Below are positions 51,773-61,637 of a stretch of 64,000 nucleotides of DNA, piece after piece (within the stretch, counting starts at the first letter, position 1; each line of letters starts with the position of its first letter). A program made the translations under genes and the position numbers. Under the pieces are notes generated by a model that was not told where the DNA came from, did no database searches, and worked only from the letters and a program-made list of their open reading frames with translations. Source of the DNA: Cerrena zonata (taxonomy: Eukaryota > Basidiomycota > Agaricomycetes > Polyporales > Cerrenaceae); the NCBI GenBank assembly GCA_038087015.1, contig JASBNA010000044.1, positions 248,001 through 312,000 on the forward strand. The letters are read 5' to 3'.

Positions 51773-53653
51773 ATGGAAGACGAACAGCCCGATAAACAGT
51801 ACGAGATCAGAGAAGGAATCGTGTTTCTTATCGAGTTGACTCCCTCCTTAAAGAGTCATTTGGTTGACATCTTGAAAAGTATCGGGGATTTGATTTCTCA
51901 ATTGATCATTAGCTGCCCTCATAATGGAGTTGGTATATATTTCTACAATTGCGCTAAAACCAATCGAAAGTTGGGTAAACAAAGTGGATTGAACAAGTTA
52001 TTCAGATTGAATGATATCAATGTGTCGGCAATGAAGGTGTTGAATGCAATTATTGATGATACAATTGGTGATTTTGAAAATTTTACCAGTCAATTCCCCA
52101 TTGACGATAATCCAAGATTGGACTTGGTTCTTCAGGCAATCTTGGGAGAGTTCCAAAGAGGTAAACAGTATAATGTGAAGAAGTTGGTTTGGATCACTGA
52201 TAACGATTGTCCTAAAGTTGAAAATAAAGAGTCTACAAGATCCTTTTTAAGTGACTATGATCAATTCAAGTATCAAATCATTCCAATTTTCATGGATACT
52301 TCGAAAGAATTCAATATTGATGTTTACAAGGATCTTTTCTTACAAACTGGGTACATAAATAATCTCATCAGAATCTCTTTGGTAAAGAAGGAATTTTCTA
52401 ATCAAATTCGAGATTCCATTTTGAGATTGAAAGAAATCAAACGGATTCAATTTGCCTGTAATTTGATTTTAAGTGACGGTGAAATGGGTGGCAGGTTTGG
52501 GTGTTCCATAAAAGGGTATACCTTATACGATCATGAAACAATTACTAGATCACGAAACATGTATATTAGTGAATCAGGACCTAAGATTGTTAAGACTTCT
52601 ACCAAGTATTCGAGTGGAGACTTACAAGATGACCAGATTGATTCTGCCAAAATAAGAAGAGGGTATGAGCTCAATGATAACACTATAATACATTTTGATC
52701 AAGAACAATTAAAGTTTATGAAAAATTATGCATTTCATCATGGAGGTACAGAGGAAATCGAAGATTCGTTAGGTGAAGTAGAAAGCGACGACCATCCATA
52801 TACTAAAACCCCATATTTAAAATTGGTTGGATTTAGAAAAATGGACAATTTTGAAAATTACTTCAATTGCAAAAACTCCATCTTTGTCAGTGCCGATATT
52901 CAAAACGGTCGTACCACCCGCTCGCTGGATTATGGTTACACCAACTCATTCACCACGTTTGCCTCGTTATACCAATCATGTTTGAAATTGAACAAGTATA
53001 TGGTTGTTTTTGGGTGTATCAAGAGAAACTCGTCGCCCTATCTCTACTCACTAGTACCCAACCATCAACCACAAGGGTTTTTGTTGATCAAAAAGCCTTG
53101 GCTCAATGAAATAAGATGCTTACCGGAATACGTGATGACGGAAGAATATTTGAAGAAACAAAACGATGAATCATTAAGTGAAAAGTTCATTAAAATCATC
53201 AATCAATATTACCTTAGTTCATTTAAACCAAGCGATTGGCCAAATCCAACTTTGAATTACTGGTACAAGATTTTGAAATACGAATTGCTACAAAACTCAA
53301 TCAGTCCTCAGGATAAATTACTACAAAATAACGATGACATGTTGAAAAAAAGGAATTTTCTAAATAACGATATTCAAAACGTTAAAGAATTCAACTTTAT
53401 CAAAAGCCAACTCAATAAAATAGGTAACACTTACACCGTTAAACAAAATAATGCAATGCCACCTAACAAGAAGCCAAGATTAGAATTGACTGAAGACGTT
53501 GTTTTAACGGCTTGGAACAAAAACGAATGGAACTATTTCACCGTGGCCCAATTGAAAGAGTTTATCAATAAGTACCCTAACCAAATCAAAAAGGGATCCA
53601 CCAAACAGGAGCTCATTGATAATATCAGTGATTTTCTTTCCAAGCGGACCTGA
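51773..53653 (+). CDS. YKU70: Ku70, DNA-end-binding subunit
   Basis: With Ku80 it binds DNA ends for non-homologous end joining and protects telomeres. The 626-residue protein has the N-terminal von Willebrand-like domain (EGIVFLIELTPSLKSHL, then LVWITDNDCP), the beta-barrel core with KRIQFACNLILSDGEMGGRF and LKLVGFRKMDNFENYF, and the C-terminal arm. It ends with a SAP motif (FTVAQLKEFINKYPNQIKKG, then STKQELIDNI). Length is close to yeast Yku70 (602). Intact throughout. Confidence 0.93.
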   Translation: MEDEQPDKQYEIREGIVFLIELTPSLKSHLVDILKSIGDLISQLIISCPHNGVGIYFYNCAKTNRKLGKQSGLNKLFRLNDINVSAMKVLNAIIDDTIGDFENFTSQFPIDDNPRLDLVLQAILGEFQRGKQYNVKKLVWITDNDCPKVENKESTRSFLSDYDQFKYQIIPIFMDTSKEFNIDVYKDLFLQTGYINNLIRISLVKKEFSNQIRDSILRLKEIKRIQFACNLILSDGEMGGRFGCSIKGYTLYDHETITRSRNMYISESGPKIVKTSTKYSSGDLQDDQIDSAKIRRGYELNDNTIIHFDQEQLKFMKNYAFHHGGTEEIEDSLGEVESDDHPYTKTPYLKLVGFRKMDNFENYFNCKNSIFVSADIQNGRTTRSLDYGYTNSFTTFASLYQSCLKLNKYMVVFGCIKRNSSPYLYSLVPNHQPQGFLLIKKPWLNEIRCLPEYVMTEEYLKKQNDESLSEKFIKIINQYYLSSFKPSDWPNPTLNYWYKILKYELLQNSISPQDKLLQNNDDMLKKRNFLNNDIQNVKEFNFIKSQLNKIGNTYTVKQNNAMPPNKKPRLELTEDVVLTAWNKNEWNYFTVAQLKEFINKYPNQIKKGSTKQELIDNISDFLSKRT

Positions 53654-54343
53654 AATAACTGCAAATTTTGCGAGATGCCCTTACACAAACTAAAATGCAT
53701 CCCATACAAAACACAAATCAGCATGCACTGATCGCTATACTTCCGCATTACTAATTCCACTCCTCCCATTGGTAGCACCGCTATACCTTGTCAGCTGCCG
53801 GCTGTCCTGGGTACTTGGGTCCCTATAGTAATCGAGTACCGGATGCACGGGTCTTTTCTTACATTTTTCGTAAGTCTATCCGTTTCGGTCGAGTCTGGAC
53901 ATAAATCAGAACTTAGTAAACTTAGTAATGCCAGACCAATACCGTATACCTTGAATAAACATAGGGGTATGAATGGCTAGGTAATACCCAGGTATACAAC
54001 AAAGCTGATATAAGAAAAGACAACGTAGTAGGACTTGGCCATTTGCTGTGGGGTCATTCTCGATGTTTTGGGCAAAAAATATAAAAATAAATAGAAAGCT
54101 CATGAGCAAAATATATATTTTAAAATATATAAAAATATATAAAAAGACCAAACTCCTTCTGATTCAATCGGTACTGCCTTTTTTACTTTAGTAAACTCCT
54201 TTGGCTAAGCCAACTTATTACATCAGCTTACAGTAGAGCACTTTTTTGTTATAGAAATTGTATGACAGCAATTCTCGCACTGGGGTTTATATATCAGAAA
54301 TTTGCATCATTTATAGAAATTTCGACGGTAAGGTAAGGAGACC
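53654..54343. other. Spacer between YKU70 and the PH-domain gene
   Basis: A 690-bp stretch with no supported gene. An AT-rich run of TATATAAAAATATA type lies at about 54108-54142. An 81-codon reverse frame (53906-54151) is hydrophobic but has no ATG context or motif that convinces. Confidence 0.5.
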
Positions 54344-55687
54344 ATGTCGGTGCCAGAGTATACACCACCTCAGGAAGAGTTACCAAACTACCAGCCTTCA
54401 TTGCAGTACTACGGGCTTTGTTTGATGAAAACCGAGTTTTTAACTCCGTACCATGCTAATCCGAGAAGAAGTTGGAAACCGGTTATACTTGAATTGAATT
54501 CGACCCAGTTGAACTTTTATGATTTAAACTGTTTGAGTCATTTGAAAAACTTGATTATTAGTTTATATGGAGAACAGAATCAGTTGGACGATTTGGCGAT
54601 TAATTTGAATAACGATTACCAGCAACGGAAAAGTGCCAGTGATATAGTTATTGAACAATTAGATGACTTGTTTGCTGGAGACGCATATGGAGGGTTGAAT
54701 CTGGGAGAGATCAGTGAAGAACTAGCCCATTTCAAGACGTCTGCCAGCGATAAGATTATGAAGAAATGGGGGAATTATAAAACCAATAAGAGTTTTAAGC
54801 ATTTGTCGAGTTACTATAAAGAAATGAAGAATAATTTAATGTTGATGGAACCAACTAGCAATTATGAGGAATACCGTTACTCGCAATTATACAAGTATCG
54901 GTCTGATTTGATCAATAGTTATACCTTGGATAATTTAAAAGTTGGTGAAGCGCCCTCGTTAAATCAACTAATAAGCGCGTTATATAAGGAAGATACCAAA
55001 TCCACCAATCAACCCATATCGACTTTGACCAAGTATAAGAATTGTTTAAGATTAAGAATCGAATGTAAACAAATATTACTACAGTTTTGGTCGTTCCATT
55101 CATTGATAAACTGGTTTAGAAATTTGAGTATTGGCAAGGATTTATGTAAACCAGTTGACCAGAGACTGATTACCAAATTAAAGAGTATTCCTAATCGGAG
55201 TAATCTGAGAAATAATGCATTGTTAATAGCGTCAGCTGCTGCTGCTGCTATTTCACCAAATACCCATAGTACTAGAACATCGATATCGACCAATGTATCT
55301 ACAAGTTCTAAGAGTTCCAGTGAACTGATTTTCAGTAATACCCCTCGTCGGGAATCATTAACTTCTATTGATAGTTATTTGGAAGAGGTTAATATTCAAG
55401 GATACAATTTTGTTTCCAATGATAATTTATATACCCCTATAGAGAAACAGTTTATATCAAACTGTATACCTGATCTTAATTCATTTGATAAATGGAGTGG
55501 AGCAGATATAACGTTATCCAACTATCAACATTATTTGAAAAAGGATAACCTAAAGGATATTTTCATTAATTACACTCAATTATATGATTTGGTTCTTGAA
55601 TTTGATAAAAAATTCATCAAACAAAAAATAAATGGTGATAGTCGAAGTTTTCTAATTCATGAAAATGGATTAGTTAGTGTAAAATAG
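54344..55687 (+). CDS. PH-domain protein (YHR131C/YNL144C-like)
   Basis: The 447-residue protein carries a pleckstrin-homology-type domain broken by a long insert. The first strands are YYGLCLMKTEFLTPYHANPR then RRSWKPVILELNSTQLNFYD, and the closing helix is KQILLQFWSFHSLINWFRNL. This arrangement resembles the S. cerevisiae paralogues YHR131C and YNL144C, of unknown function. The segment after the domain has a poly-Ala run and Ser/Thr-rich stretches. Lipid binding is likely for such domains but not shown. It is convergent with the next gene, 23 bp apart. Confidence 0.75.
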   Translation: MSVPEYTPPQEELPNYQPSLQYYGLCLMKTEFLTPYHANPRRSWKPVILELNSTQLNFYDLNCLSHLKNLIISLYGEQNQLDDLAINLNNDYQQRKSASDIVIEQLDDLFAGDAYGGLNLGEISEELAHFKTSASDKIMKKWGNYKTNKSFKHLSSYYKEMKNNLMLMEPTSNYEEYRYSQLYKYRSDLINSYTLDNLKVGEAPSLNQLISALYKEDTKSTNQPISTLTKYKNCLRLRIECKQILLQFWSFHSLINWFRNLSIGKDLCKPVDQRLITKLKSIPNRSNLRNNALLIASAAAAAISPNTHSTRTSISTNVSTSSKSSSELIFSNTPRRESLTSIDSYLEEVNIQGYNFVSNDNLYTPIEKQFISNCIPDLNSFDKWSGADITLSNYQHYLKKDNLKDIFINYTQLYDLVLEFDKKFIKQKINGDSRSFLIHENGLVSVK

Positions 55688-55710
55688 ATTTATTAATATA
55701 TATACTTTAC

Positions 55711-56157
55711 TTAATTCATTTCTTCATCTTCCATTCCTAAATAATGCTCTTGTTCTGTTTGATACTGTTGCTGTTGATACCCATCCATTACGTATAATTC
55801 AGCTTCATCACTTGGACTTAATTTAATTCCATCACTCGGAGATTTATCTTGGTATAACGATTGTGGAGTGGTTGGAATATTATTATTGTATATTTCATTT
55901 GAATTCTCCAGTTGAAATATCACGTCTCCAAAACTTTGATCTTCAAAATTAGTCTTAGATTCTCCAGTTTTTTCATCTTTAACTTGACGTAATATCCCCC
56001 AAGGAGTTATCTTTATTATCCCACCATCTGGATGTTGATAAACGGGCCATTCATTTGATGTAGTATATAACTCTTTTTGTTCATCATTTATATAATTTTT
56101 AGTTTTTTTAGAATCTGGTTCAATATCTTCTCTTTTTCTTTTAGTTGTAAAATTCAT
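55711..56157 (-). CDS. Small putative nuclear protein, unrecognised
   Basis: The 148-residue product starts MNFTTKRKREDIEPDSKKTK, a basic stretch like a bipartite nuclear signal. WPVYQHPDGGIIKITPWGIL follows, then RQVKDEKTGESKTNF. The C-terminal half is acidic and Gln/Tyr-rich. I do not recognise the family. I start it at this internal Met because the 38 codons before it are a Tyr/Phe/Val-rich repeat of TACAGAATA-type DNA, probably 5' leader. Orientation and conservation are untested. Confidence 0.55.
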   Translation of the reverse strand: MNFTTKRKREDIEPDSKKTKNYINDEQKELYTTSNEWPVYQHPDGGIIKITPWGILRQVKDEKTGESKTNFEDQSFGDVIFQLENSNEIYNNNIPTTPQSLYQDKSPSDGIKLSPSDEAELYVMDGYQQQQYQTEQEHYLGMEDEEMN

Positions 56158-56655
56158 CAAGATGAGGTATGCAATTATTAATACAGAATAGAATACGGAA
56201 TAGAATACAGAATACAGAGTACAGAGTACAAATTTATACAAATTTATAGAAAAATACAAAATAACCCCCAATAATACAATACTATAAAGAAATTATTACA
56301 TATATATAATTTTATCTAAATATTTCAAACATTTTCACTAGTAGTTTATTTTAGTATCATAACTATTTGGAGAAGTGCTGGATTCTCTTCTTTTGACTTA
56401 ATTCAATTTGAATTTTACACAAAACTCGGAAGGCAGGATGGACAAGGTCGTGCGAGGGCTGTTCGATTTATTGCTTGTTTTCGCGCAATGGGGGGGGCTT
56501 TTTGTGTAACTCGATGTTGTTTTTTTCTCGTTCGTCGGTAGTGCCTGCACCGCGGTGTGGGTTTATCGATTTTTCTGATGGGTGGGTCGTGTGGTGGGCG
56601 ATTTAAATACCCGCGGAAGCCTGTTGCTTATGTAACGCTTGGCTGCAACTACCAG

Positions 56656-56812
56656 ACATCTATCCAATACGATTATAGACCCTTATATCAGCACTAACAA
56701 CGGTTATTGTAGACCCTTATATCAAGCACTAACATCTATCCAATACGATTGTAGACCCTTATATCAGCACTAACATCTATATAATACGATTGTAGACCCT
56801 TAACAAGCACTG
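56656..56812. repeat. About 41-bp tandem repeat, 4 diverged copies
   Basis: Each unit has ACATCTATCCAATACGATT or a variant followed by GTAGACCCTTATATCAGCAC. The second unit is shorter (ACAACGGTTATTG start) and the fourth is diverged (TTAACAAGCAC). Confidence 0.85.
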
Positions 56813-57418
56813 ATGCTGTAGCTGAACGGACACATCGACCGGCTTGGGTGTTGTTAAGAAAATGCTCCTGGTTTTATGAACTTCCGTATGATGCCATTAT
56901 ATTGGTGGACAGCTTCAAATACGGGCTACCAGCAGTAGACTAGTCAGAGACCGACTAATGTCGATGATTCATTTATAGATTGATATAGGAATAGCTTAAT
57001 TCAACAAATAATAAGAACCATACATTTATTACTCTCCAGCCAAAGACTTATATTCAGTCACTTAAGCTCACAGTTACCATAAAGAGCACTGACGTGGAAA
57101 TGTCTATTTACATGATTGAGGTATCACTATGAATAGCTAATATGATTGTACTCCATATGGTCTTCTTGCCGATCAAATAAGCATGTTTCTCTAATTTCTT
57201 TTTAAATACTTTTACCTCAGTGTACGACATCGAGAGATCTTTAGACTACACCTTCGATATCGAAGGACAACCTAGTACCATAGCTTAGTAGACTGCAATA
57301 TTCAAAAATATTGTTTTTTGCGTCAATGCAGCATGTTTTTGGTTAATAATGTCAAAAATCAAAAATATTTTGGGAAAAAAGTGTAAAAAATGTTTTTTGC
57401 AGAATTATCTCTGGTTTT

Positions 57419-57487
57419 AATCTACCATTTTGCAATCAGTTCTTATAAGACCACCTCGGAATCACCTGATTAACAAAATGGTAGATT
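57419..57487. repeat. 14-bp inverted repeat with 41-bp loop
   Basis: AATCTACCATTTTG at 57419-57432 is matched by its exact reverse complement at 57474-57487. It could form a hairpin in RNA or be the ends of a short element. It lies 160 bp before the tRNA gene. Confidence 0.75.
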
Positions 57488-57589
57488 GAATCAAAGAAAA
57501 TTGAAAAAAAACTTTTAAGATGCATTTTTCATTCCCAGTAGCGATTTTCATTGTTTAAAGAAGCCAAATTTTCAAAAAATATGAAATGA

Positions 57590-57645
57590 GCGTGTGGCTC
57601 AGTCGGTAATTTTCGGGTTACTCCTAAAATTGGCCGGTTCGAAGC
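57590..57645 (+). pseudogene. Truncated tRNA-like fragment
   Basis: It has a perfect A-box match, TGGCTCAGTCGG, at 57595-57606 and the B-box core GGTTCGAA at 57636-57643. The 3' half of the T stem and the acceptor strand are missing, and tRNA-Val begins at the next base. The middle folds as AATTTT/AAAATT around CGGGTTACTCCT rather than a normal anticodon arm. It may be a relic from deletion between two tRNAs. Confidence 0.45.
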
Positions 57646-57718
57646 GCCTTTGTAGTCTAGTGGTTATGATGTCTGCTTTACACGCAGAAGGTCCCCAGTT
57701 CAATCCTGGGCAGAGGCA
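57646..57718 (+). tRNA. tRNA-Val (anticodon UAC)
   Basis: A 73-base cloverleaf without intron. The acceptor GCCTTTG pairs with CAGAGGC (one G-U). The D arm is GTCTAGTGGTTATGAT-like, the anticodon stem TCTGC/GCAGA closes loop TTTACAC (anticodon TAC, valine GUA), and the T arm is CCCAG-TTCAATC-CTGGG. A T6 run starting at 57719 serves as the Pol III terminator. Confidence 0.95.
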
Positions 57719-57724
57719 TTTTTT
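57719..57724 (+). terminator. Pol III T-run after tRNA-Val
   Basis: A run of six T directly follows the discriminator base, the standard RNA polymerase III stop signal. Confidence 0.8.
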
Positions 57725-57929
57725 TGCACCTTTTTTCAAATCTCCATCTCCATGCTTTGTATGAATTTAAAGAACCACTACAAGCCATTATCAGAAGCGC
57801 ATGCAAGAGTGTTTGACAGATTAAAGGATATCAGTTTTCTTTTTGGATTGAAAGGCTACAAACTAACCAATAAATCGTATTCATATTTTATATTTTCCTA
57901 CTTCATATACACTCTTATATATCAAATAA

Positions 57930-58877
57930 TCACAATAAGCCGTTTTCATAAGCAAAATCAAGAATAGCCTGGGCAACTTCACGAGTATGAGAGTTACCAG
58001 CGAAATGACCACCGTCGATTTCAACAACTTTTGCACTTGGAACGTCTTTCTTGAAAGAATAAGCACCTTGAATATCAAAACAGTCATCTTTATTACCCCA
58101 TACTGCCAAAGTGGGCAATTGTAATTTTCTAAAAAATTCGTGAGCTTTTGGATATAACTTGATGTTATTTCTATAATCAAAGGCCAAATCAACTTGGCGC
58201 TGTAAAGCTTCATCTTTATCTTCGGTGCTATTGATCAACAAGTGGTAATCGATGAGTGGTAAATCGAGATCGAGTGTTTCGAGTTTTTCAGCATTATAAT
58301 ATTGGCTTTTCCAAAAATTAGTATCTAATAGGGCATTTTTAATAACCTTAACATGATCATCTAAATCTTTTTGATTAAATTTTGGTGAATTGGCTTCTTT
58401 CAATTCAAGCAAATCCCATCCAATTTTGAAAGGGCTCCAAAATTGTTCAGTTACTCCAATTTCGTAAGCATTACCGTTTTGACTAATCAACCCTCTGATA
58501 TTATAATTACCAGAAACTAATAATCTTAATGCCACTGGGGCCCCATAGTCGAAAAAATAGACCAAAAAATTATCAAACCCAATCGTTTTCAAAAAACCAT
58601 CAATTGTTTGCGCCAACTTATCAAAAGTGTATTCATAATTAGCTCCAACTTTAGTCAAGCCGTAACTTGGAAGATCTGGTGCAATAATATTAAAGTAAGG
58701 GTTCAACAAGTTGATCAATGGCTCATATTGTCTTGAACTCGTTGGGAACCCATGTAATAATAATAAATTTGGTTTGCTTTCGTCCCCGGCTTTCCTATAG
58801 AAAACCTCATCGGTTTCGTTGACCTTGATGGTATGGTAGCTTGTAACTTGATGTTTGTTAATTTGTGGAGGTGACAT
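57930..58877 (-). CDS. Alpha/beta hydrolase, haloalkane dehalogenase/epoxide hydrolase-like
   Basis: The 315-residue product has LLLLHGFPTSSRQYEPLINL with the oxyanion HG at 42-43, APDLPSYGLT, and the nucleophile elbow VYFFDYGAPVA, where Asp110 takes the place of Ser. The catalytic His is in IDGGHFAGN (about 291). An Asp nucleophile puts it with dehalogenases and epoxide hydrolases rather than esterases. SQNGNAYE and VWGNKDDCFDIQGA are typical of a group common in bacteria and some fungi. The substrate is unknown. Close fungal homologues occur, but transfer from bacteria is possible for the group. The promoter has an A15 run close to the ATG. Confidence 0.85.
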   Translation of the reverse strand: MSPPQINKHQVTSYHTIKVNETDEVFYRKAGDESKPNLLLLHGFPTSSRQYEPLINLLNPYFNIIAPDLPSYGLTKVGANYEYTFDKLAQTIDGFLKTIGFDNFLVYFFDYGAPVALRLLVSGNYNIRGLISQNGNAYEIGVTEQFWSPFKIGWDLLELKEANSPKFNQKDLDDHVKVIKNALLDTNFWKSQYYNAEKLETLDLDLPLIDYHLLINSTEDKDEALQRQVDLAFDYRNNIKLYPKAHEFFRKLQLPTLAVWGNKDDCFDIQGAYSFKKDVPSAKVVEIDGGHFAGNSHTREVAQAILDFAYENGLL

Positions 58878-59765
58878 GGTAATTATAGAATGAATGAAAA
58901 AAAAAAAAAAAGTGGATCGGTTGCAAATATTCGTGGTCTTTATATACCAAAATGGTTGATGTATTCGTCATTAAGAACACTTGAATTTATAATCAATCGT
59001 GCTTGCAATTAGTTATCATTTGCAGTTGCAATTAGTTATCATCATTATAATTCCCAATGCACCTCCTTCTATGCCCTGGCAGGATTCAGTCAATAGTGTG
59101 GAGTTGACCTCATGGCTGACAAATCAATCGGGCAGGCAAGTTCTAAACTCCAGATGCTGGTCTAATGAGATGGCACTTACCACCTCGACCCACCAACCAT
59201 GCTTACCAACCTCTTACCACCCTGCTTATACACCACCTCCTCACTCACACCAAACTCCTTTGCTTCAGCACTCTTTTCCAACAGCTTACCAACCATTTTG
59301 CAACCTTGTGAATTCTTCAAATGGATATAAGTGCGCTAACCAACCTCACGGGTGCACACACGACCAAAACTGTTTTAGATGCGAGCTGTACGGATCTTTC
59401 CCCATGATGAAATATCATCCAATGAACAAACATCATTTTATAATAAATCTCATTTTGTTAGGAGTTTACAGTTTTGTTAGTACAGTTTACTACTTACACC
59501 AACAAAGTTTTTTTTTTTTTCCTTTTCTTCCATCTTTCTTTCGTTCTTCATACGAAATTGATATAAGCATTCAAGGTTCAACGTATCTTTTGACAAGGCA
59601 TCCCTATCCTTATTGTGATTCAAAACAATTAAGATCTTGTTCTAAGGTTAAAAGATAGTAGCAAAGCTCGGAATCGGAGAACGTATCGGACAATATATTC
59701 ATTCATTTGATTATCAAGTTTAAAATTGATATTGCAAAAAACAGCATAATAATATTAAGAAAAGA
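58878..59765. other. Divergent promoter region, hydrolase/complex I gene
   Basis: 890 bp without a supported gene. A 219-codon open frame (58999-59658) has no ATG at its start and no domain. TTAGTTATCAT with TTGCA occurs twice at 59000-59042. A T12 run is at 59510-59521. Confidence 0.5.
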
Positions 59766-61211
59766 ATGTTGAGAGTTAAAAATATAGGTAATTCGGTTAG
59801 ATTAGTATCGAAATTTAATCAAATACCAGTTACTAGTAGATTTTTTTCAACTAGTTTACCAAAAAAAGCAGCCGATCATGAAGAATCAGTTAAACCATTT
59901 ACCAATGCTTTAGGTAGACCGGCTCAAAGATACTCTACTGAAGGGAGTGTTTTGGGTAAAACCACTTTAACCGAAGCCATGGATGAAGTTGATATGATTT
60001 GGGGTAGAGATGATGATCCAAAACAAATAGAAAAACAAAATACTAAAATTAGACATTTTACTATTAATTTAGGTCCTCAACATCCAGCTGCTCATGGTGT
60101 GTTAAGATTAATTTTAGAATTACATGGGGAAGAAATTGTCAGAGCTGATCCTCATGTTGGTTTATTACATAGAGGTACTGAAAAATTAATTGAATCAAAA
60201 ACTTATATGCAAGCTTTACCATATTTTGATAGATTGGATTATGTTTCAATGATGACAAATGAGTTAGTTTTTGCTTTAGCTGTTGAAAAATTATTAAACG
60301 TTGAAGTTCCATTGAGATCTAAATATATTAGAACTATGTTTGGTGAAATTACTAGAATTCTTAATCATTGTATGTCTGTTTTATCACATATTATGGATGT
60401 TGGTGGTTTAACTCCTTTCCTTTGGGGGTTCGAAGAACGTGAAAAATTAATGGAATTTTATGAACGTGTTAGTGGTGCAAGATTACATTCAGCTTATGTT
60501 AGACCAGGTGGGGTTTCTCAAGATTTACCAGTTGGTTTATTAGATGATATTTATATGTGGGCCACTCAATTTGGTGATAGAATTGATGAAGTTGAAGAAT
60601 TGGTTACTGATAATCGTATTTGGCAAGCAAGAACCAAAGATGTTGGGGTTGTTACTGCTGATGATGCTATGAATTATTCATTATCAGGAGTTATGTTAAG
60701 GGGTTCTGGTATTCCTTTTGATATTAGAAAATCTCAACCTTATGATGCTTATGATTTAGTTGATTTTGATGTTGCAGTTGGTATGAATGGTGATTGTTAT
60801 GACCGTTATTTAGTAAGAATGAGTGAATTCAGACAATCTTTAAGAATTATTGAACAATGTATTAATGATATGCCTGAAGGTCCAGTTAAAGTTGAAGATT
60901 TTAAAATAAGTCCTCCTCCAAGATCTCTTATGAAAGAAGATATGGAAGCTTTAATTCATCATTTCTTATTATTCACTAAAGGTTATTGTGTTCCAGAAGG
61001 TGAAACTTATACTGCAATTGAAGCTCCAAAAGGTGAAATGGCAGTCTATGTTGTTAGTGATGGTACTGAAAGACCTTATAGATGTAAAATCAGAGCTCCA
61101 GGTTTTGCTCATTTAGGTGCTTTTGATCATATTTCAAGAGGTAACTTATTAGCAGATGCCGTTGCAATCATTGGTACTATGGATTTGGTTTTTGGTGAAG
61201 TTGATCGTTAA
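59766..61211 (+). CDS. Complex I 49-kDa subunit (NDUFS2)
   Basis: Core subunit of mitochondrial NADH:ubiquinone oxidoreductase that forms part of the quinone site. The 481-residue product starts with a mitochondrial leader ([20 protein letters not shown]). The family core follows: [50 protein letters not shown] and the C-terminal [12 protein letters not shown], which is conserved to the last residue. It is intact. Its presence excludes Saccharomyces-type yeasts that have lost complex I. Confidence 0.97.
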   Translation: MLRVKNIGNSVRLVSKFNQIPVTSRFFSTSLPKKAADHEESVKPFTNALGRPAQRYSTEGSVLGKTTLTEAMDEVDMIWGRDDDPKQIEKQNTKIRHFTINLGPQHPAAHGVLRLILELHGEEIVRADPHVGLLHRGTEKLIESKTYMQALPYFDRLDYVSMMTNELVFALAVEKLLNVEVPLRSKYIRTMFGEITRILNHCMSVLSHIMDVGGLTPFLWGFEEREKLMEFYERVSGARLHSAYVRPGGVSQDLPVGLLDDIYMWATQFGDRIDEVEELVTDNRIWQARTKDVGVVTADDAMNYSLSGVMLRGSGIPFDIRKSQPYDAYDLVDFDVAVGMNGDCYDRYLVRMSEFRQSLRIIEQCINDMPEGPVKVEDFKISPPPRSLMKEDMEALIHHFLLFTKGYCVPEGETYTAIEAPKGEMAVYVVSDGTERPYRCKIRAPGFAHLGAFDHISRGNLLADAVAIIGTMDLVFGEVDR

Positions 61212-61637
61212 TCAATTTTATAATATTTCATTTCCTTTAAGCATTATTTATCATTTCTTAATTTATTTATTCCTTTATCCTTCTTTCTTCCATTTTAGAT
61301 TCATCAATTGTTGTTTAATTAGATTGTCTATAGTGGATCTTCATACATATACTCTTTTTTTATATAATTTTCCTAATAAAAATTTTGATTATTTGAAATT
61401 GTAACGAAAACCAGATTAACCTATCGGTTAAAACTCGTCCTATTTAAGCTTGATATACCGAAGATGGGGATTACAAAGGTGATAAGAACAACAAGTTAGT
61501 ATCACCGGAAAAACAACGTATGCACTTACAACACATTCGTCCGATGTTGCAAAAAAAAGAAAAAATTGCACTTAATCTATTATATATACATATATATATA
61601 TTGATACGAATATATGTTAACGCCGAGAATTGAAGGA
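61212..61637. other. Spacer between convergent genes
   Basis: A 426-bp AT-rich stretch containing both 3' flanks, with a TATATATACATATATATA segment near 61582-61600. No gene is seen. Confidence 0.55.

Larger units (their letters stand above)
56158..57645. other. 1.5-kb spacer with tandem and inverted repeats
   Basis: No protein gene is seen. It includes a G10-type run near 56489, a 4-copy repeat of about 41 bp (56656-56812), a 14-bp inverted repeat (57419-57487) and a tRNA-like fragment (57590-57645) fused to tRNA-Val. TGTTTTTTGC occurs twice (57309 and 57391). The part next to the tRNA could be an old retroelement end, but no LTR boundary can be defined. Confidence 0.5.

Noticed and set aside
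53906..54151. Hydrophobic 81-codon reverse frame
   Set aside because: AT-rich sequence read backward gives Phe/Ile/Tyr; no family and no conserved motif.
58999..59658. 219-codon open frame between the hydrolase and complex I genes
   Set aside because: It begins at GTG, is rich in His/Pro/Ser from composition only, and fills a divergent promoter. No domain is seen.
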